From Turneriella sp942492915 (GTDB taxonomy: Bacteria; Spirochaetota; Leptospiria; Turneriellales; Turneriellaceae), in assembly GCA_942492915.1 (NCBI GenBank), contig OW818662.1, forward strand, positions 558,001 through 622,000: a DNA stretch of 64,000 nucleotides, in the 5' to 3' direction. Both the position numbers and the translations under genes were made by a program. Within the stretch, counting starts at the first letter, position 1. Each line of letters starts with the position of its first letter. This document shows positions 32,288-41,569 of the stretch, piece by piece. Below the pieces are notes generated by a model. It did not search any database, was not told the origin of the DNA, and saw nothing but the letters and a program-made list of their open reading frames with translations.

Positions 32288-34066
32288 GTGCCGGAGCGAT
32301 TTTTGGAAAAGAAGTTTAATTTCAGGCCTTCTTCTGCGCCAAGTGCAGCCGCTGCGTTGCTGCTTTTGGCATTTACCTTGTCACCCGTGAGTGCGAGCAA
32401 TGCCGACGGCGCGGCAGTGCCGGTGTTGTCGGCAGCAAGCGCTTTGAACACTCCGCTCGGTGTACGCTCTTACGGCATGGGTATGGCGCAAACCGGCAAT
32501 GCAAACGATCTGTCGGCGCTGTATTACAATCCAGCAGGGCTTGCGACCATGAATTATGCGGAATATGCGCTGTCATACCATGGCGCCCCCAATAATGTTG
32601 CCGGCCACTCATTGCTCATGGCGATTCCATTGCCCTATGGCTCAATCGGCCTGACCGGTGTTTTTAACCGGGCGCAAGACAACCAATACGTTGAAAAGGG
32701 CGTCAATGTACTGCCCGACCGTAACAAGTATTCTTATATAGCGGCTATTTCGTACGGTGCGCCTGTACTCTTGCGGCGGCTGAATGCGGGCATTACCATG
32801 AAATGGTTTGGTGCGGATTTCAACGATGCGGCGCAGGGCGCCACGTATGCACGCCAGCAGAAGGGCCTCTTCTTCGACATGGGATTGCTCGGTACTTTCG
32901 ACCCGTCGCATTACAGTGAGGCGCTGCGCTGGCTGCCGAGAATTTCGGGCGGTTTTGCCGCGCGTAACCTGCAGCCGCTGCTTAAGCTCGATAACGAAGT
33001 TGCCCGCGCTGACAACCGCGAAGAATACAACGTCGGCGCGAGCATGCACTTCCCTTATAAGTTCATGCTGAATGTCGACGCGGTTAACTCGCTGAGCGCT
33101 CCGACGCGCATGCGCTACGGTGTTGAATATTGGCCAGTGCACTTTCTTGCGCTGCGCGGTGGGGTGACAAATTCTGGCAATGGCGAGGCATTCAAGTCCA
33201 TTCACTGGGGTATTGGTTTTGGCGAGACAGTGCAAAGTTCAAAGCTATCATTCGAATACGCCGCGGCCAAAGAGTTTCCCGATGGGTTTGGGGTGAACTT
33301 TGACCGCCCGAATTCAACTTACCACCGTTTTGCCTTTCATCACTCGTTCGAGAGCGTTGAAACCGACGAGCATGGCCGCGCCACACCGATCAGGTTCACT
33401 GAGCGTTACACGCACCGCTACCGCTTTGCGCGCGAACTTGCCCCGCGCGAGATTATCGCCGACAGCGTGACGAGCCTTACCCCTGAAACGGCAGGCTATG
33501 ACGCTTCGCTGGCGGCTGCGACGAACACAGCAGCAACACCCCTCGACGTCGCGCCAAACGACCAGCCGGCCGAACCAGCGCCGACGCCAGGCAAACCAAC
33601 GAAAGTGCCACAACGTCCTAAACCCGAGAACATCGTGGGCAAATATATCGTTGCGGTCTTTCCCGTCGATATCGAGGTTGTTAGCGGCAGGGTGAAGAAT
33701 CCCTCGCTCAAAGAAAAATTGCGCGGTAACTTTCTCGTCGAAGTCAATAAGGGCGGTGCAGGCCGCCTGATCAATGCAAACAAAATGCTCGCCGCACCAA
33801 AGCGCAATGACGGCGAACTCGAGAGCGTCTATCTGAAGCGTCTGCAGCAGGCGCTGGCAGTAGATCTGATTGTTTTTAATAAGCTATTTTACGACGGTAA
33901 CGATGGCGAGTTGAAGCTCGTGACGCTTTATTACCGCCGCGGCGGTACCGGTATTTCGGCGCAAAATGACGTGGTGGGCAGCGACGCGAATGAAATCGAC
34001 TTTATCCGCCGCGCGACAGACCAGTTTGAAAAAGAGCACAAGGCCTTACTTGAGGAGCTGAAATAA
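32288..34066 (+). CDS. PorV-like outer-membrane barrel with periplasmic C-terminal domain
   Basis: GTG 32288 is assigned; TTG 32303 is an alternative. A signal peptide (AAALLLLAFTLSPVSASNA) leads to a PorV/PorQ-like barrel opening (LGVRSYGMGMAQTGNANDL then ALYYNPAGLA). The barrel runs to about residue 370. A Pro/Thr-rich linker and an alpha/beta domain (YIVAVFPVDIEVVSG, AVDLIVFNKLFY) follow. This is the first gene of a seven-gene operon. The next ATG follows its stop without a gap. Confidence 0.7.
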   Translation: MPERFLEKKFNFRPSSAPSAAAALLLLAFTLSPVSASNADGAAVPVLSAASALNTPLGVRSYGMGMAQTGNANDLSALYYNPAGLATMNYAEYALSYHGAPNNVAGHSLLMAIPLPYGSIGLTGVFNRAQDNQYVEKGVNVLPDRNKYSYIAAISYGAPVLLRRLNAGITMKWFGADFNDAAQGATYARQQKGLFFDMGLLGTFDPSHYSEALRWLPRISGGFAARNLQPLLKLDNEVARADNREEYNVGASMHFPYKFMLNVDAVNSLSAPTRMRYGVEYWPVHFLALRGGVTNSGNGEAFKSIHWGIGFGETVQSSKLSFEYAAAKEFPDGFGVNFDRPNSTYHRFAFHHSFESVETDEHGRATPIRFTERYTHRYRFARELAPREIIADSVTSLTPETAGYDASLAAATNTAATPLDVAPNDQPAEPAPTPGKPTKVPQRPKPENIVGKYIVAVFPVDIEVVSGRVKNPSLKEKLRGNFLVEVNKGGAGRLINANKMLAAPKRNDGELESVYLKRLQQALAVDLIVFNKLFYDGNDGELKLVTLYYRRGGTGISAQNDVVGSDANEIDFIRRATDQFEKEHKALLEELK

Positions 34067-34570
34067 ATGCGAAAGTTGTATCCGTCATTTCTTTTGCTGG
34101 TGCTGCTGTCTTCTGCTGCAGGCATATCTGCCGTTGAGTTTGGCGGCGGCAAATTTGAGTATATGAATTCGAAAGAGACAAGCTTCATGGGTTTCGGTCT
34201 GTTTACATCGAATAAACGTTTCGACGCAGAAGTTGAAGGCTTCGTTGCCCCGCAGTTCTTTTCGGGTAACACATCCGACGCGGGTTACCTCGGCGACAAC
34301 TACCGGCTGTTCTTTGTGGCATTCTCGGCGTACTTTCATTTTATCCGCACCGATAAGATGAGCGTTTTTGTGGGCGGGGGCATCATGCCGTGGCTGCCAA
34401 AGACTTACGCGTACCATTTTGCGGCCGGTATGGACTTCTTTTTCTCAGAAAATTGGCGTATTTTTTACCAATTTCGCTACATGGAAAACAATGCTGAAAA
34501 CTACCGTTACCCGACCGGCACGTCGGTTGCCGTAGGTTTCAAATACGCATTCAGGTTGTTGAACATATGA
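34067..34570 (+). CDS. small outer-membrane barrel protein
   Basis: 167 residues with a signal peptide (FLLLVLLSSAAGISAVE), then eight or so short beta strands (YRLFFVAFSAYFHFI, MSVFVGGGIMPWL, NWRIFYQFRYMEN, SVAVGFKYAF). This fits an OmpA-N/OmpW-sized barrel. It starts immediately after the preceding stop and overlaps the next gene by four bases. No family is recognised. Confidence 0.65.
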   Translation: MRKLYPSFLLLVLLSSAAGISAVEFGGGKFEYMNSKETSFMGFGLFTSNKRFDAEVEGFVAPQFFSGNTSDAGYLGDNYRLFFVAFSAYFHFIRTDKMSVFVGGGIMPWLPKTYAYHFAAGMDFFFSENWRIFYQFRYMENNAENYRYPTGTSVAVGFKYAFRLLNI

Positions 34571-35166
34571 AGACCGCACTCCGTTACCTGATACCTTCGC
34601 TGGTGTTGCTGCTTGCAGCAAATTGCCGGTCGCGCGGGCCGATCATTAAGCAGCCGCGCGAGAATTTGCCCGCGACTGAATTTCACCACGAACCGGCGAA
34701 AGTGATTCCTTGGATATTCGCCAACAAATCATCGCGCGGGCTCGACCGACAGAGCGATGCGAGCTTTTTTAACCAGGTCGGCGGGGGAGCAGGTCTGCTC
34801 ATCAATTCGGGGCTCGATTCGCAATGGGATGGCCATAAGTTTTTCTACTACTACATCGATTTTGACGCGTCGCCGCAATATAATCCCGGCAGCACGTACC
34901 CCGGTGAAAAGCAGTGGATCTATTCAAGCTACCCCGGCATTCTTTTCAGAACCTACACGCCCTTTTATCTCAAGATGCATTTCGGTTTCGGGCTGAACCT
35001 GCGTTATAACCAGACGGTCTACGACCGGTGGGGAGTTTACGGCCAAATGGGAGCAGAACTCTGGGGCATTACTTCAACCGTGATTTTCATCGGGCATCCA
35101 GGACAGCTGAACTGGGAAACCGAGTACCGCGCCGGCTATATGTGGGCGCCAGTGGAGTGGAAATAG
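34567..35166 (+). CDS. lipoprotein with beta-rich domain
   Basis: 199 residues. Lipobox LAANC at the end of the signal peptide (LIPSLVLLLAANC). The mature part is rich in Tyr, Trp and Gly (HKFFYYYIDFDASPQYN, YLKMHFGFGLNLRYN), like a small barrel or an outer-leaflet protein. It is third in the envelope operon; start overlaps the previous gene by four bases. Function is unknown. Confidence 0.68.
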   Translation: MKTALRYLIPSLVLLLAANCRSRGPIIKQPRENLPATEFHHEPAKVIPWIFANKSSRGLDRQSDASFFNQVGGGAGLLINSGLDSQWDGHKFFYYYIDFDASPQYNPGSTYPGEKQWIYSSYPGILFRTYTPFYLKMHFGFGLNLRYNQTVYDRWGVYGQMGAELWGITSTVIFIGHPGQLNWETEYRAGYMWAPVEWK

Positions 35167-35167
35167 C

Positions 35168-35959
35168 ATGAAGAACAGCAAAAAGTACCTGCTTCTGGCG
35201 TTGCTCATGGCAGGCGGCGCAGCGTACGCGGGCGAATATACGAACAGTTTCAGAATCAAGATTACCGAAGAAGACGCGGTGGGTGAAAGCCTTAAAGAAG
35301 ATCCGGTTGAGGCGTTCAATAACGCGGTCGAGGCTGCGATGAAAACCGGGCAAAGCCTTGGGGAATCGCAACTCATCGGCGGCAGTCGTACCAAAGATTT
35401 CGTACTGCAAGACAGCTGGGTAAAAAAAGAAGCGCACCTTCAGGTGACTGATCTGCAGGTGAAAAAATACCGTTTCTGGCGCCCTGCAGGCGAGCCGATT
35501 CGTGTCAGCATGAACGTTGATATGCAGGTCGATTATATCGATGTGCCGAAATTCACCGAAGACTATGAAAAGACCGTCACCGGGGCAACGTACCGCTCGA
35601 TGGCGATACCGGGGTGGGGACAAATCTATAACCGGCAATATACAACGAGTATCCTATACGGCGCCGCTTTCTGGACCTTCTATGTCATGTTTATCCAGGC
35701 GTCGCGCAACGCCAACAGTGCCGAAGATTTCACCAACGCGGCTCTCAATTTTCAGATTCCGGCGTTAATATTGTGGAGCTTCAACGTTTCAGAGGCTGCC
35801 ACCTCACGCATCATGGGCCGGCGTGGTCTGGAAAATCTGCGGCAGGCATACCGCATGGATGTGCAGCACGAATACGTGCCGCTCACTGAACGCGGCATCA
35901 AGTTCGACTTTGTGCTATTTACCTGCAGTTTCGGCGGAGGCATTTCATGCGGCATGTGA
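35168..35959 (+). CDS. exported DUF5683-like protein with GWGQIYN motif, paralogue 1
   Basis: Signal peptide (YLLLALLMAGGAAYAGEY), an alpha/beta region (residues 30-140), then MAIPGWGQIYNRQYTTSILYG followed by hydrophobic helices (AFWTFYVMFIQ, FQIPALILWSF). The P/S-GWGQIYN motif marks the DUF5683 family. The paralogue at 35947-36822 has the same layout. It overlaps that gene by 13 bases. Confidence 0.68.
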   Translation: MKNSKKYLLLALLMAGGAAYAGEYTNSFRIKITEEDAVGESLKEDPVEAFNNAVEAAMKTGQSLGESQLIGGSRTKDFVLQDSWVKKEAHLQVTDLQVKKYRFWRPAGEPIRVSMNVDMQVDYIDVPKFTEDYEKTVTGATYRSMAIPGWGQIYNRQYTTSILYGAAFWTFYVMFIQASRNANSAEDFTNAALNFQIPALILWSFNVSEAATSRIMGRRGLENLRQAYRMDVQHEYVPLTERGIKFDFVLFTCSFGGGISCGM

Positions 35960-36822
35960 GCTTTTTCATGTTGCGCACCGCTCTTGCGTTGCTGTTCGCA
36001 GCGGTAACAGGTTTGCTCTACGCGGCACCGCGCAAGAACGTCGACCTCGGTCTCGACAAAGAGTATTTTTCAACGCAGAAAAGTGTGCGTGTTCGCGATG
36101 CGATCGGCAAAGGACGGTCAAAAGAAATCGCAATCCAGAATGCAAAAATCGATGCGCAGCGTAAGGCACTCGAACGCTCGGTTTCGAGCTTTCGACACAT
36201 GATAGCCGAAACCAAAGATTTCGTGCTCACCAACGAACAGCTCATCGCTGACGTGAACGCGAAGGTAATCGACGAGGCGCGCTGCAACGAACCGAAATGG
36301 GATCACGGTTTCGACTTCAATCCGTTTCACGTAGCCGTCATGGATTGCACCGTTACCGTCAGCTATTTTGATCTCGATTTTTTCACGACTGAAATTATGA
36401 AAACGGCCGAGGGCGCGTGCATTCGCTCGATCGTGCTTTCGGGTTGGGGCCAGATCTACAACAAGAACTACGTCACCGGTACGGCGATGGCGCTCATAAC
36501 CTACGGTTCGATCGGTTATGGTTATTCGCGTGAGGTCAAGGTTGCCGGCGCGCGCGACGAATACAAAAGCGCAACGAATTCGGCTGATGCTGAACGCAAG
36601 TACAAAGAGATGCGCGATCACCAAGAGGTTGCGCGCACGATGTACGTGATTGGCGCACTGACCTGGGCATATTCGGTATGGGAAGCTTTTGAAGACCGCG
36701 AACGCGCAGACGACGTGCTCTACCAGGTGCACCAGAAATACTTTAAAGGCAAACTTAACTACGAACCCGATATTTCATTCTTTCAGCGCTTTATGATGCA
36801 GAACACGAGGCCCAAATGGTGA
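35947..36822 (+). CDS. exported DUF5683-like protein with GWGQIYN motif, paralogue 2
   Basis: Signal peptide (LRTALALLFAAVTGLLYAAP), a soluble domain with the Lys/Arg-rich KGRSKEIAIQNAKIDAQRKA helix, then VLSGWGQIYNKNYVTGTAMA and two hydrophobic helices (MALITYGSIGYGY, TMYVIGALTWAYSVW). The architecture repeats the preceding gene's, so the pair probably arose by duplication and may form a hetero-oligomer. Next start overlaps by seven bases. Confidence 0.68.
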   Translation: MRHVSFFMLRTALALLFAAVTGLLYAAPRKNVDLGLDKEYFSTQKSVRVRDAIGKGRSKEIAIQNAKIDAQRKALERSVSSFRHMIAETKDFVLTNEQLIADVNAKVIDEARCNEPKWDHGFDFNPFHVAVMDCTVTVSYFDLDFFTTEIMKTAEGACIRSIVLSGWGQIYNKNYVTGTAMALITYGSIGYGYSREVKVAGARDEYKSATNSADAERKYKEMRDHQEVARTMYVIGALTWAYSVWEAFEDRERADDVLYQVHQKYFKGKLNYEPDISFFQRFMMQNTRPKW

Positions 36823-37322
36823 GCAGAGTCTTGCAAATCTGTCTCGTGCTTTTCACGCTCGCGGTGGGGGTCGGTTGCACAAACACCGAGGTCAAGATGC
36901 GCCACGAAAACCCACTCGATCGCATTTTCGACAGCGGCAACTTTCGTGTGGTATTGACGGGGGAGGCTGCAGCTTCAGGCAATGCGGCGCTTGTTTGGTC
37001 GAATGTATTTCATTCAACTGAGGGTGAAATCTCTGACGACAAACTAAAAATCAATTCAACCGCACAAATTTATCGCAGCGCCACGACACCCTCGGTGGCA
37101 GACATTGGTGCTGTACAGAATGGCACAGCGCTGAGTGGAAGTTTTGCCGCCTTAGGCACATGTACAGTCGCCGCGGCGAGTAACAGTTATGCGGGTAAGT
37201 GTGATGTGCCGAGTCCTTCGAACAAGGGAGCGTATATTCTGCAGTTTAACTATCGCTTTACAGACAAATCAGACGTCACGACGACCGGGACGATCTACTC
37301 TAATTTCGTGGTGATCCAATGA
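36816..37322 (+). CDS. lipoprotein, hypothetical
   Basis: 168 residues with lipobox VGVGC after a hydrophobic segment (ICLVLFTLAVGVGC). The mature part is Ser/Thr-rich and beta-like, with a Cys pair (GTCTVAAA, GKCDVPS). It is sixth in the operon and overlaps both neighbours by a few bases. No family is recognised. Confidence 0.68.
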   Translation: MVSRVLQICLVLFTLAVGVGCTNTEVKMRHENPLDRIFDSGNFRVVLTGEAAASGNAALVWSNVFHSTEGEISDDKLKINSTAQIYRSATTPSVADIGAVQNGTALSGSFAALGTCTVAAASNSYAGKCDVPSPSNKGAYILQFNYRFTDKSDVTTTGTIYSNFVVIQ

Positions 37323-38575
37323 AAACGAGCCGTACAGCCATCTCGCTCTTACTTATCGCAGGTATCGCCATACCGGGCAGCGCATTTGCGCAAAAGAAAC
37401 AGAAACCGCCGGCAAAAGCGGCGCCCAATGCCAAACCAGGTGCGAAGCCCGTGAAGGCGCCGGCTGCCGGCGTCAAAGGGCGCGAAGAGGCTGAGATCAG
37501 CGCGCCGAAACCAACAGCTGCCAAACTGCCCGAAGCCAAGTATGAAAATGAAGACATGAGCAAGAACCCGACTCGGGGAACTTTCACCTTCACCATGACC
37601 GGTGGATTATACAACTTCAATAATAAGACAGCAAATGCGCAGACCAACACGAGTCGTGAATATTCGCTTCCGTTTGATTATACCACGATGGTGGGTTATG
37701 AGCTTGCATTCCGTTTGGGCAAAGACAAAGAAAACGACGACGACAGCAAGTCGGGTTTTCATTACTACCGCTCAAATCGTGGTATTTTTACCGATTTCGA
37801 ACTCGGTATGAAGACGCAGCGGTATGAAGACAAACCGAGCCGCTTCACGTATAAAGAAACGTCAGCGGCGGGAACCAGCGAGGTGCCGGTCGACCTTGGT
37901 TACGATTATACATCCGCACTCTTTCTCGCGAACAGCACCTCGGCGGCGCAGAACCTCAGAAAAGCAGGCATCTCTCCACAGCTGAAACAGGCTGCCGGTA
38001 ACAAGTCGGTAGAAGTGACCATGGTGTACGCGAACACCTACTACCATTTTACTCCGCTCAATTTTATCATGAATTGGGGCAGCAGCTTTCGCTGGTTCGA
38101 CGCTTCAATCGGGCCGAGTTTTCGCGTTTGGTATTACCAGGACTATTCAGACCCCGTGAGGCTCACTACGCGCAATGACGATTGGACACGGGCGACTTTT
38201 ATGGTTGTTTACCGCCAGTACGTGCAGTTTCACCCGCAGGTTCGCCTGCGTACGCATTTCTATTTTCCTGCGCTCAGCTACTTTGCTGAGCTAGCAAAGT
38301 CTCCGCGATTTAACGAGAACGAGTTTATTCTCAACACCGCGCTCGAATTTTACGTAAAGAGGTTCGGTGATTTCGGCGTGATAGTCGGCGTCGGCTATGA
38401 AGGCCATTGGTGGAAAGCGAACCCATACAATTCAGACCGCTTTACGCGTACCGGTTTTCTGGGCGATAACGGCTTTACCGACCAGAATTTTGCGGGCTTC
38501 GAACACAGCACGCGGACCTCATGGGAAGCGTTCGCTTCGCTCGCGGTTGAAATCCACTTTGGCGACAAACCCTGA
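37319..38575 (+). CDS. outer-membrane protein with Lys/Pro-rich N-terminal linker
   Basis: 418 residues: signal peptide (ISLLLIAGIAIPGSAFAQ), a Lys/Pro/Ala-rich linker (about residues 25-70), then a large beta-barrel-like region (FTFTMTGGLYNFNN, MVYANTYYHFTPLNFIMNW, FILNTALEFYVKRF). It ends ...LAVEIHFGDKP, without terminal Phe. The periplasmic linker could bind the cell wall. It is the last gene of the envelope operon. Confidence 0.68.
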   Translation: MKTSRTAISLLLIAGIAIPGSAFAQKKQKPPAKAAPNAKPGAKPVKAPAAGVKGREEAEISAPKPTAAKLPEAKYENEDMSKNPTRGTFTFTMTGGLYNFNNKTANAQTNTSREYSLPFDYTTMVGYELAFRLGKDKENDDDSKSGFHYYRSNRGIFTDFELGMKTQRYEDKPSRFTYKETSAAGTSEVPVDLGYDYTSALFLANSTSAAQNLRKAGISPQLKQAAGNKSVEVTMVYANTYYHFTPLNFIMNWGSSFRWFDASIGPSFRVWYYQDYSDPVRLTTRNDDWTRATFMVVYRQYVQFHPQVRLRTHFYFPALSYFAELAKSPRFNENEFILNTALEFYVKRFGDFGVIVGVGYEGHWWKANPYNSDRFTRTGFLGDNGFTDQNFAGFEHSTRTSWEAFASLAVEIHFGDKP

Positions 38576-38583
38576 GGTCGTCC

Positions 38584-39237
38584 TCACCGGCTCAGGTAGG
38601 CGTCGTAAAGAAAAAGAAAATTGCGAGGGTGGTTCGCGAGCTTCAGCTCGACGCGAACTATACCTTCTGCGCTGCGTATATGCGGAATCGCGATTCGCAC
38701 CGGCGACGCGACGGACTTTCTGGCTCCCTGGCGAATGGTTGTGAAAAATTCACCGTCGATATATACTTCACATTGCAACAGGTTATTGTAACCGTTTCGG
38801 CTTTTTTCGAGGCTTTCTCCCGAGCGCGACCGTATAGCGGCGATGTCGAGATTCAGCTGCCAGCCATTTGAAAATTCGCTGCCTTTCTCTGTGACCGGGC
38901 GGGTAAGCGTAAAGACGATTCCTGGCGGATTGATGATCGCGGCGCGGCGGTATTGCAGCCCGGCACCGCTGTGGTCTTCAGAAACAGAAAGGCCTTGCGC
39001 GCTGCTCCAGCGCTGCAGCTTTTCTTCAGACCAGATTTCATAGTCACCGGAAAAAATTCGTGTGCGATAGTTCTCTGTAAAAACAGGAAAAGCCAGCACC
39101 TCAGGGGGCAGGGGATTCAATTGTGGGTCTGAAACGAGTGGCGGGACAGTCTCTGCCGGGGCCGATTGCGCACTCGTTGAGGGCGAAAGCCAAACAGCCA
39201 GCGCGAAAACGGCGGCTAAAGCTGCGGGGCGGTGCAT
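38584..39237 (-). CDS. exported beta-sandwich-like hypothetical protein
   Basis: 217 residues with a signal peptide (LAAVFALAVWLSPSTSAQ). The mature part is beta-rich with a jelly-roll feel (GWQLNLDIAAI, LLQCEVYIDGEFFTTI, IVRVELKLANHPRNFLFLYD). It resembles carbohydrate-binding-type folds only in pattern. No family is recognised. It converges on the envelope operon and lies 22 bases upstream of the ychF stop. Confidence 0.6.
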   Translation of the reverse strand: MHRPAALAAVFALAVWLSPSTSAQSAPAETVPPLVSDPQLNPLPPEVLAFPVFTENYRTRIFSGDYEIWSEEKLQRWSSAQGLSVSEDHSGAGLQYRRAAIINPPGIVFTLTRPVTEKGSEFSNGWQLNLDIAAIRSRSGESLEKSRNGYNNLLQCEVYIDGEFFTTIRQGARKSVASPVRIAIPHIRSAEGIVRVELKLANHPRNFLFLYDAYLSR

Positions 39238-39259
39238 ACCCGATTATCGGGTAATTTTG

Positions 39260-40363
39260 CTAAACGTTGAAGCGGAAGTATACCACATCACCGTCTTGCA
39301 TGATGTACTCTTTGCCTTCGAGCCGCATTTTGCCGGCCTCTTGTGCTTTCTTTTGTGTGCCATATTCTTCTACCGCCTGAAACGGAGTGACTTCGGCGCG
39401 AATAAAGCCACGTTCAATATCGCTGTGAATCGCGCCGGCTGCTTGGGGGGCAGATGCTCCTTTAACGACGTTCCAGGCGCGCACTTCAACTTCACCGGCG
39501 GTGAAGAAAGTTATGTAGCCGAGCAGGTAGAAAGCTTCGCGAATCACGCGATTCAGGCCCGGTTCTTTCAGGCCCAGGTCACCGAGAAACTCTTTCTCTT
39601 CTTCTGGTGAGAGCTGACCGATCTCGGCCTCTATCTTGCCAGAAATGGCAATTGCCTGTGCGCCACGTTCTTTGGCTACCGCCTGCAGCTCCCTGAATTC
39701 TGGGGATTCTTCTGGGGTTGCCAGCAGCTTTTCGTCGATGTTACCGATGAAAAGTACAGGTTTCAGCGACAACAGTGAAAGTTCTTTGATGAGTTCTCTC
39801 TCGTCGTCGCTCAGCCCTGCGGCACTCGCGGGTTTGCCGCTTTTTAACGTCTCGGCAATACGCTCAAGTACTTGCGACTGTTCGATCGCGTCCTTTTCGC
39901 CGCTTTTCTTTTTTTTGAGCAGGTTCTGCAGGCGTTTGTCTACCTGATCCAGGTCAGAGAGAATAAGTTCGAGTTCTATGATTTCAACGTCACTTTTCGG
40001 TGAAACGGCGCCCGAGACGTGCGTCACGTTTTCGTCCTGAAAGCAGCGCACGACGTGCAGAATCGCGTTCACTTTGCGAATGTGGTCGAGAAACTTGTTG
40101 CCTAAGCCCTCGCCCTGCGATGCGCCTTTCACGAGGCCCGCGATGTCCACAAACTCAACAGCAACCGGGACGCTGTTCTTGGGCTCGACAATTTTCACCA
40201 GAAAATCAAAACGTGGATCAGGTACCGCCACGACACCGACATTCGGATCAATCGTGCAAAACGGATAGTTTTGCGCCTCGGCGCTGTGCGATTTTGTAAG
40301 CGCATTAAATATGGTAGACTTACCGACATTGGGTAGTCCGACGATTCCGCATTGCAGTGGCAT
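39260..40363 (-). CDS. ychF: YchF/Ola1-type ATPase
   Basis: ATG 40363 (MPLQCGIVGLPNVGKSTIF) is the family-standard start; a frame 11 residues longer exists. G1 GLPNVGKST, then FVDIAGLVKGASQGEGLG (G3), and a C-terminal TGS domain ending in the EYIMQDGDVVYFRFNV motif. YchF prefers ATP and acts around ribosomes and oxidative stress. Confidence 0.95.
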   Translation of the reverse strand: MPLQCGIVGLPNVGKSTIFNALTKSHSAEAQNYPFCTIDPNVGVVAVPDPRFDFLVKIVEPKNSVPVAVEFVDIAGLVKGASQGEGLGNKFLDHIRKVNAILHVVRCFQDENVTHVSGAVSPKSDVEIIELELILSDLDQVDKRLQNLLKKKKSGEKDAIEQSQVLERIAETLKSGKPASAAGLSDDERELIKELSLLSLKPVLFIGNIDEKLLATPEESPEFRELQAVAKERGAQAIAISGKIEAEIGQLSPEEEKEFLGDLGLKEPGLNRVIREAFYLLGYITFFTAGEVEVRAWNVVKGASAPQAAGAIHSDIERGFIRAEVTPFQAVEEYGTQKKAQEAGKMRLEGKEYIMQDGDVVYFRFNV

Positions 40364-40428
40364 AGGTCGAAAACGGCAGTCGAGACAGGCCTTCATGCAT
40401 TAAATGGCCTGCCGTCCATCAGGGGCAG

Positions 40429-41568
40429 TTGTTTCATTTTGTGTTCACGGCTGAACTCAGCGATAGAGTACGGCGCAGCGTGCGCGGCTTCATCGTTACC
40501 CTTTTTCTTGTGTTTGCGACACTTTCGTGTGCACGCTTCAGGTCGAGTACTCTCACGCCCGAAAAGGTCTTCTCGATAGCCATCGCCGAAGACAAGGCGA
40601 GATTTCCCCGTCAGGGCGGTGTCTACCATGAGATACCGGGTCGCGTCGGTGTACTGAAAGATTGGGTCGCATTTTCAGAGCCTTCAGAGAAAACAGTGAA
40701 GCTCTACCGTGGCGGTAAGCTGGTTTTCAGTGTGCGCGCGCAAGAGAAAGAGCGCAGCAAAACCGATGCGAAGGGTGTTGAAGCTCTGCGTGTACCGGGA
40801 CGCATAGTCATGGGCGGCAACGACGATTTTTTCGTTGAGAATTATCTGCCCCCGGAAGGCGAAAACAAAGACGCGTCTGTGCGCGGCGGCTACAAGATTC
40901 TGCAGTTTGACTTCAAAGGCAAGCTGCTGCGCTCCATCGGCCGCAAGGGGCTTTCAGAACTGGTTTTCGAGAATATACTTTGGTTCGACGCAGACGCCCG
41001 CGGCAACCTATGGGTGCTCTACAGATACCTCGATGAATTGCATCTTGATCGCTACGAAGGCAGCCGACTCGCATTTGAATTTCGGCAGAACGACTGCGAG
41101 GCGCTGACTCTCGACAAGAAGCAAATGGAGATGCTGAAAGACAAGAATTCCATTGTCCATTGCGAATACATTTATCCGTTCTATTCGGGTGAAAGGGTAA
41201 TGCTGTCTTCTCGCATCGACCGCGTTGACCCTGAATCGGACAAGAAACAACTGACGCTTGCGTACAGAATCGTCAAGGTCAAGAACATCGCTGACGCAGC
41301 CCCAGAGACGGTGTTTGCGCGCCTGACCAACGCAGAAGACCATCCTTATCTGCCGCAGGGCAAAGACAGTGTCGGCATATGGCAAAACCTCGAAGGCGGT
41401 AAGGTACGCATCGCGCGCTATTCACTCGACGGAGACCTGCGCAATTCGCTTGTGATCGAAATTACCGGACGCCCAACCGAATGGCGGCAGATCTGGCAAA
41501 CCCTCGCCGGCGATATATACGGTATTCGAATTTTTGCAGACCAGTTTGAAGTCTACCGGTTTCGGTAA
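40429..41568 (+). CDS. lipoprotein, propeller-like, hypothetical
   Basis: TTG 40429 is assigned; GTG 40441 is an alternative. The lipobox LSC ends the hydrophobic segment (GFIVTLFLVFATLSC). The mature part has repeating strands (GVLKDWVAFSEPSEKTVKLY, ILWFDADARGNLWVLYRYL, IWQTLAGDIYGIRI). The 'DARGNLWV' and 'AGDIYGI' blades suggest a beta-propeller. It is known only as a spirochaete-type lipoprotein by feel. terC starts two bases later. Confidence 0.68.
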   Translation: MFHFVFTAELSDRVRRSVRGFIVTLFLVFATLSCARFRSSTLTPEKVFSIAIAEDKARFPRQGGVYHEIPGRVGVLKDWVAFSEPSEKTVKLYRGGKLVFSVRAQEKERSKTDAKGVEALRVPGRIVMGGNDDFFVENYLPPEGENKDASVRGGYKILQFDFKGKLLRSIGRKGLSELVFENILWFDADARGNLWVLYRYLDELHLDRYEGSRLAFEFRQNDCEALTLDKKQMEMLKDKNSIVHCEYIYPFYSGERVMLSSRIDRVDPESDKKQLTLAYRIVKVKNIADAAPETVFARLTNAEDHPYLPQGKDSVGIWQNLEGGKVRIARYSLDGDLRNSLVIEITGRPTEWRQIWQTLAGDIYGIRIFADQFEVYRFR

Positions 41569-41569
41569 T

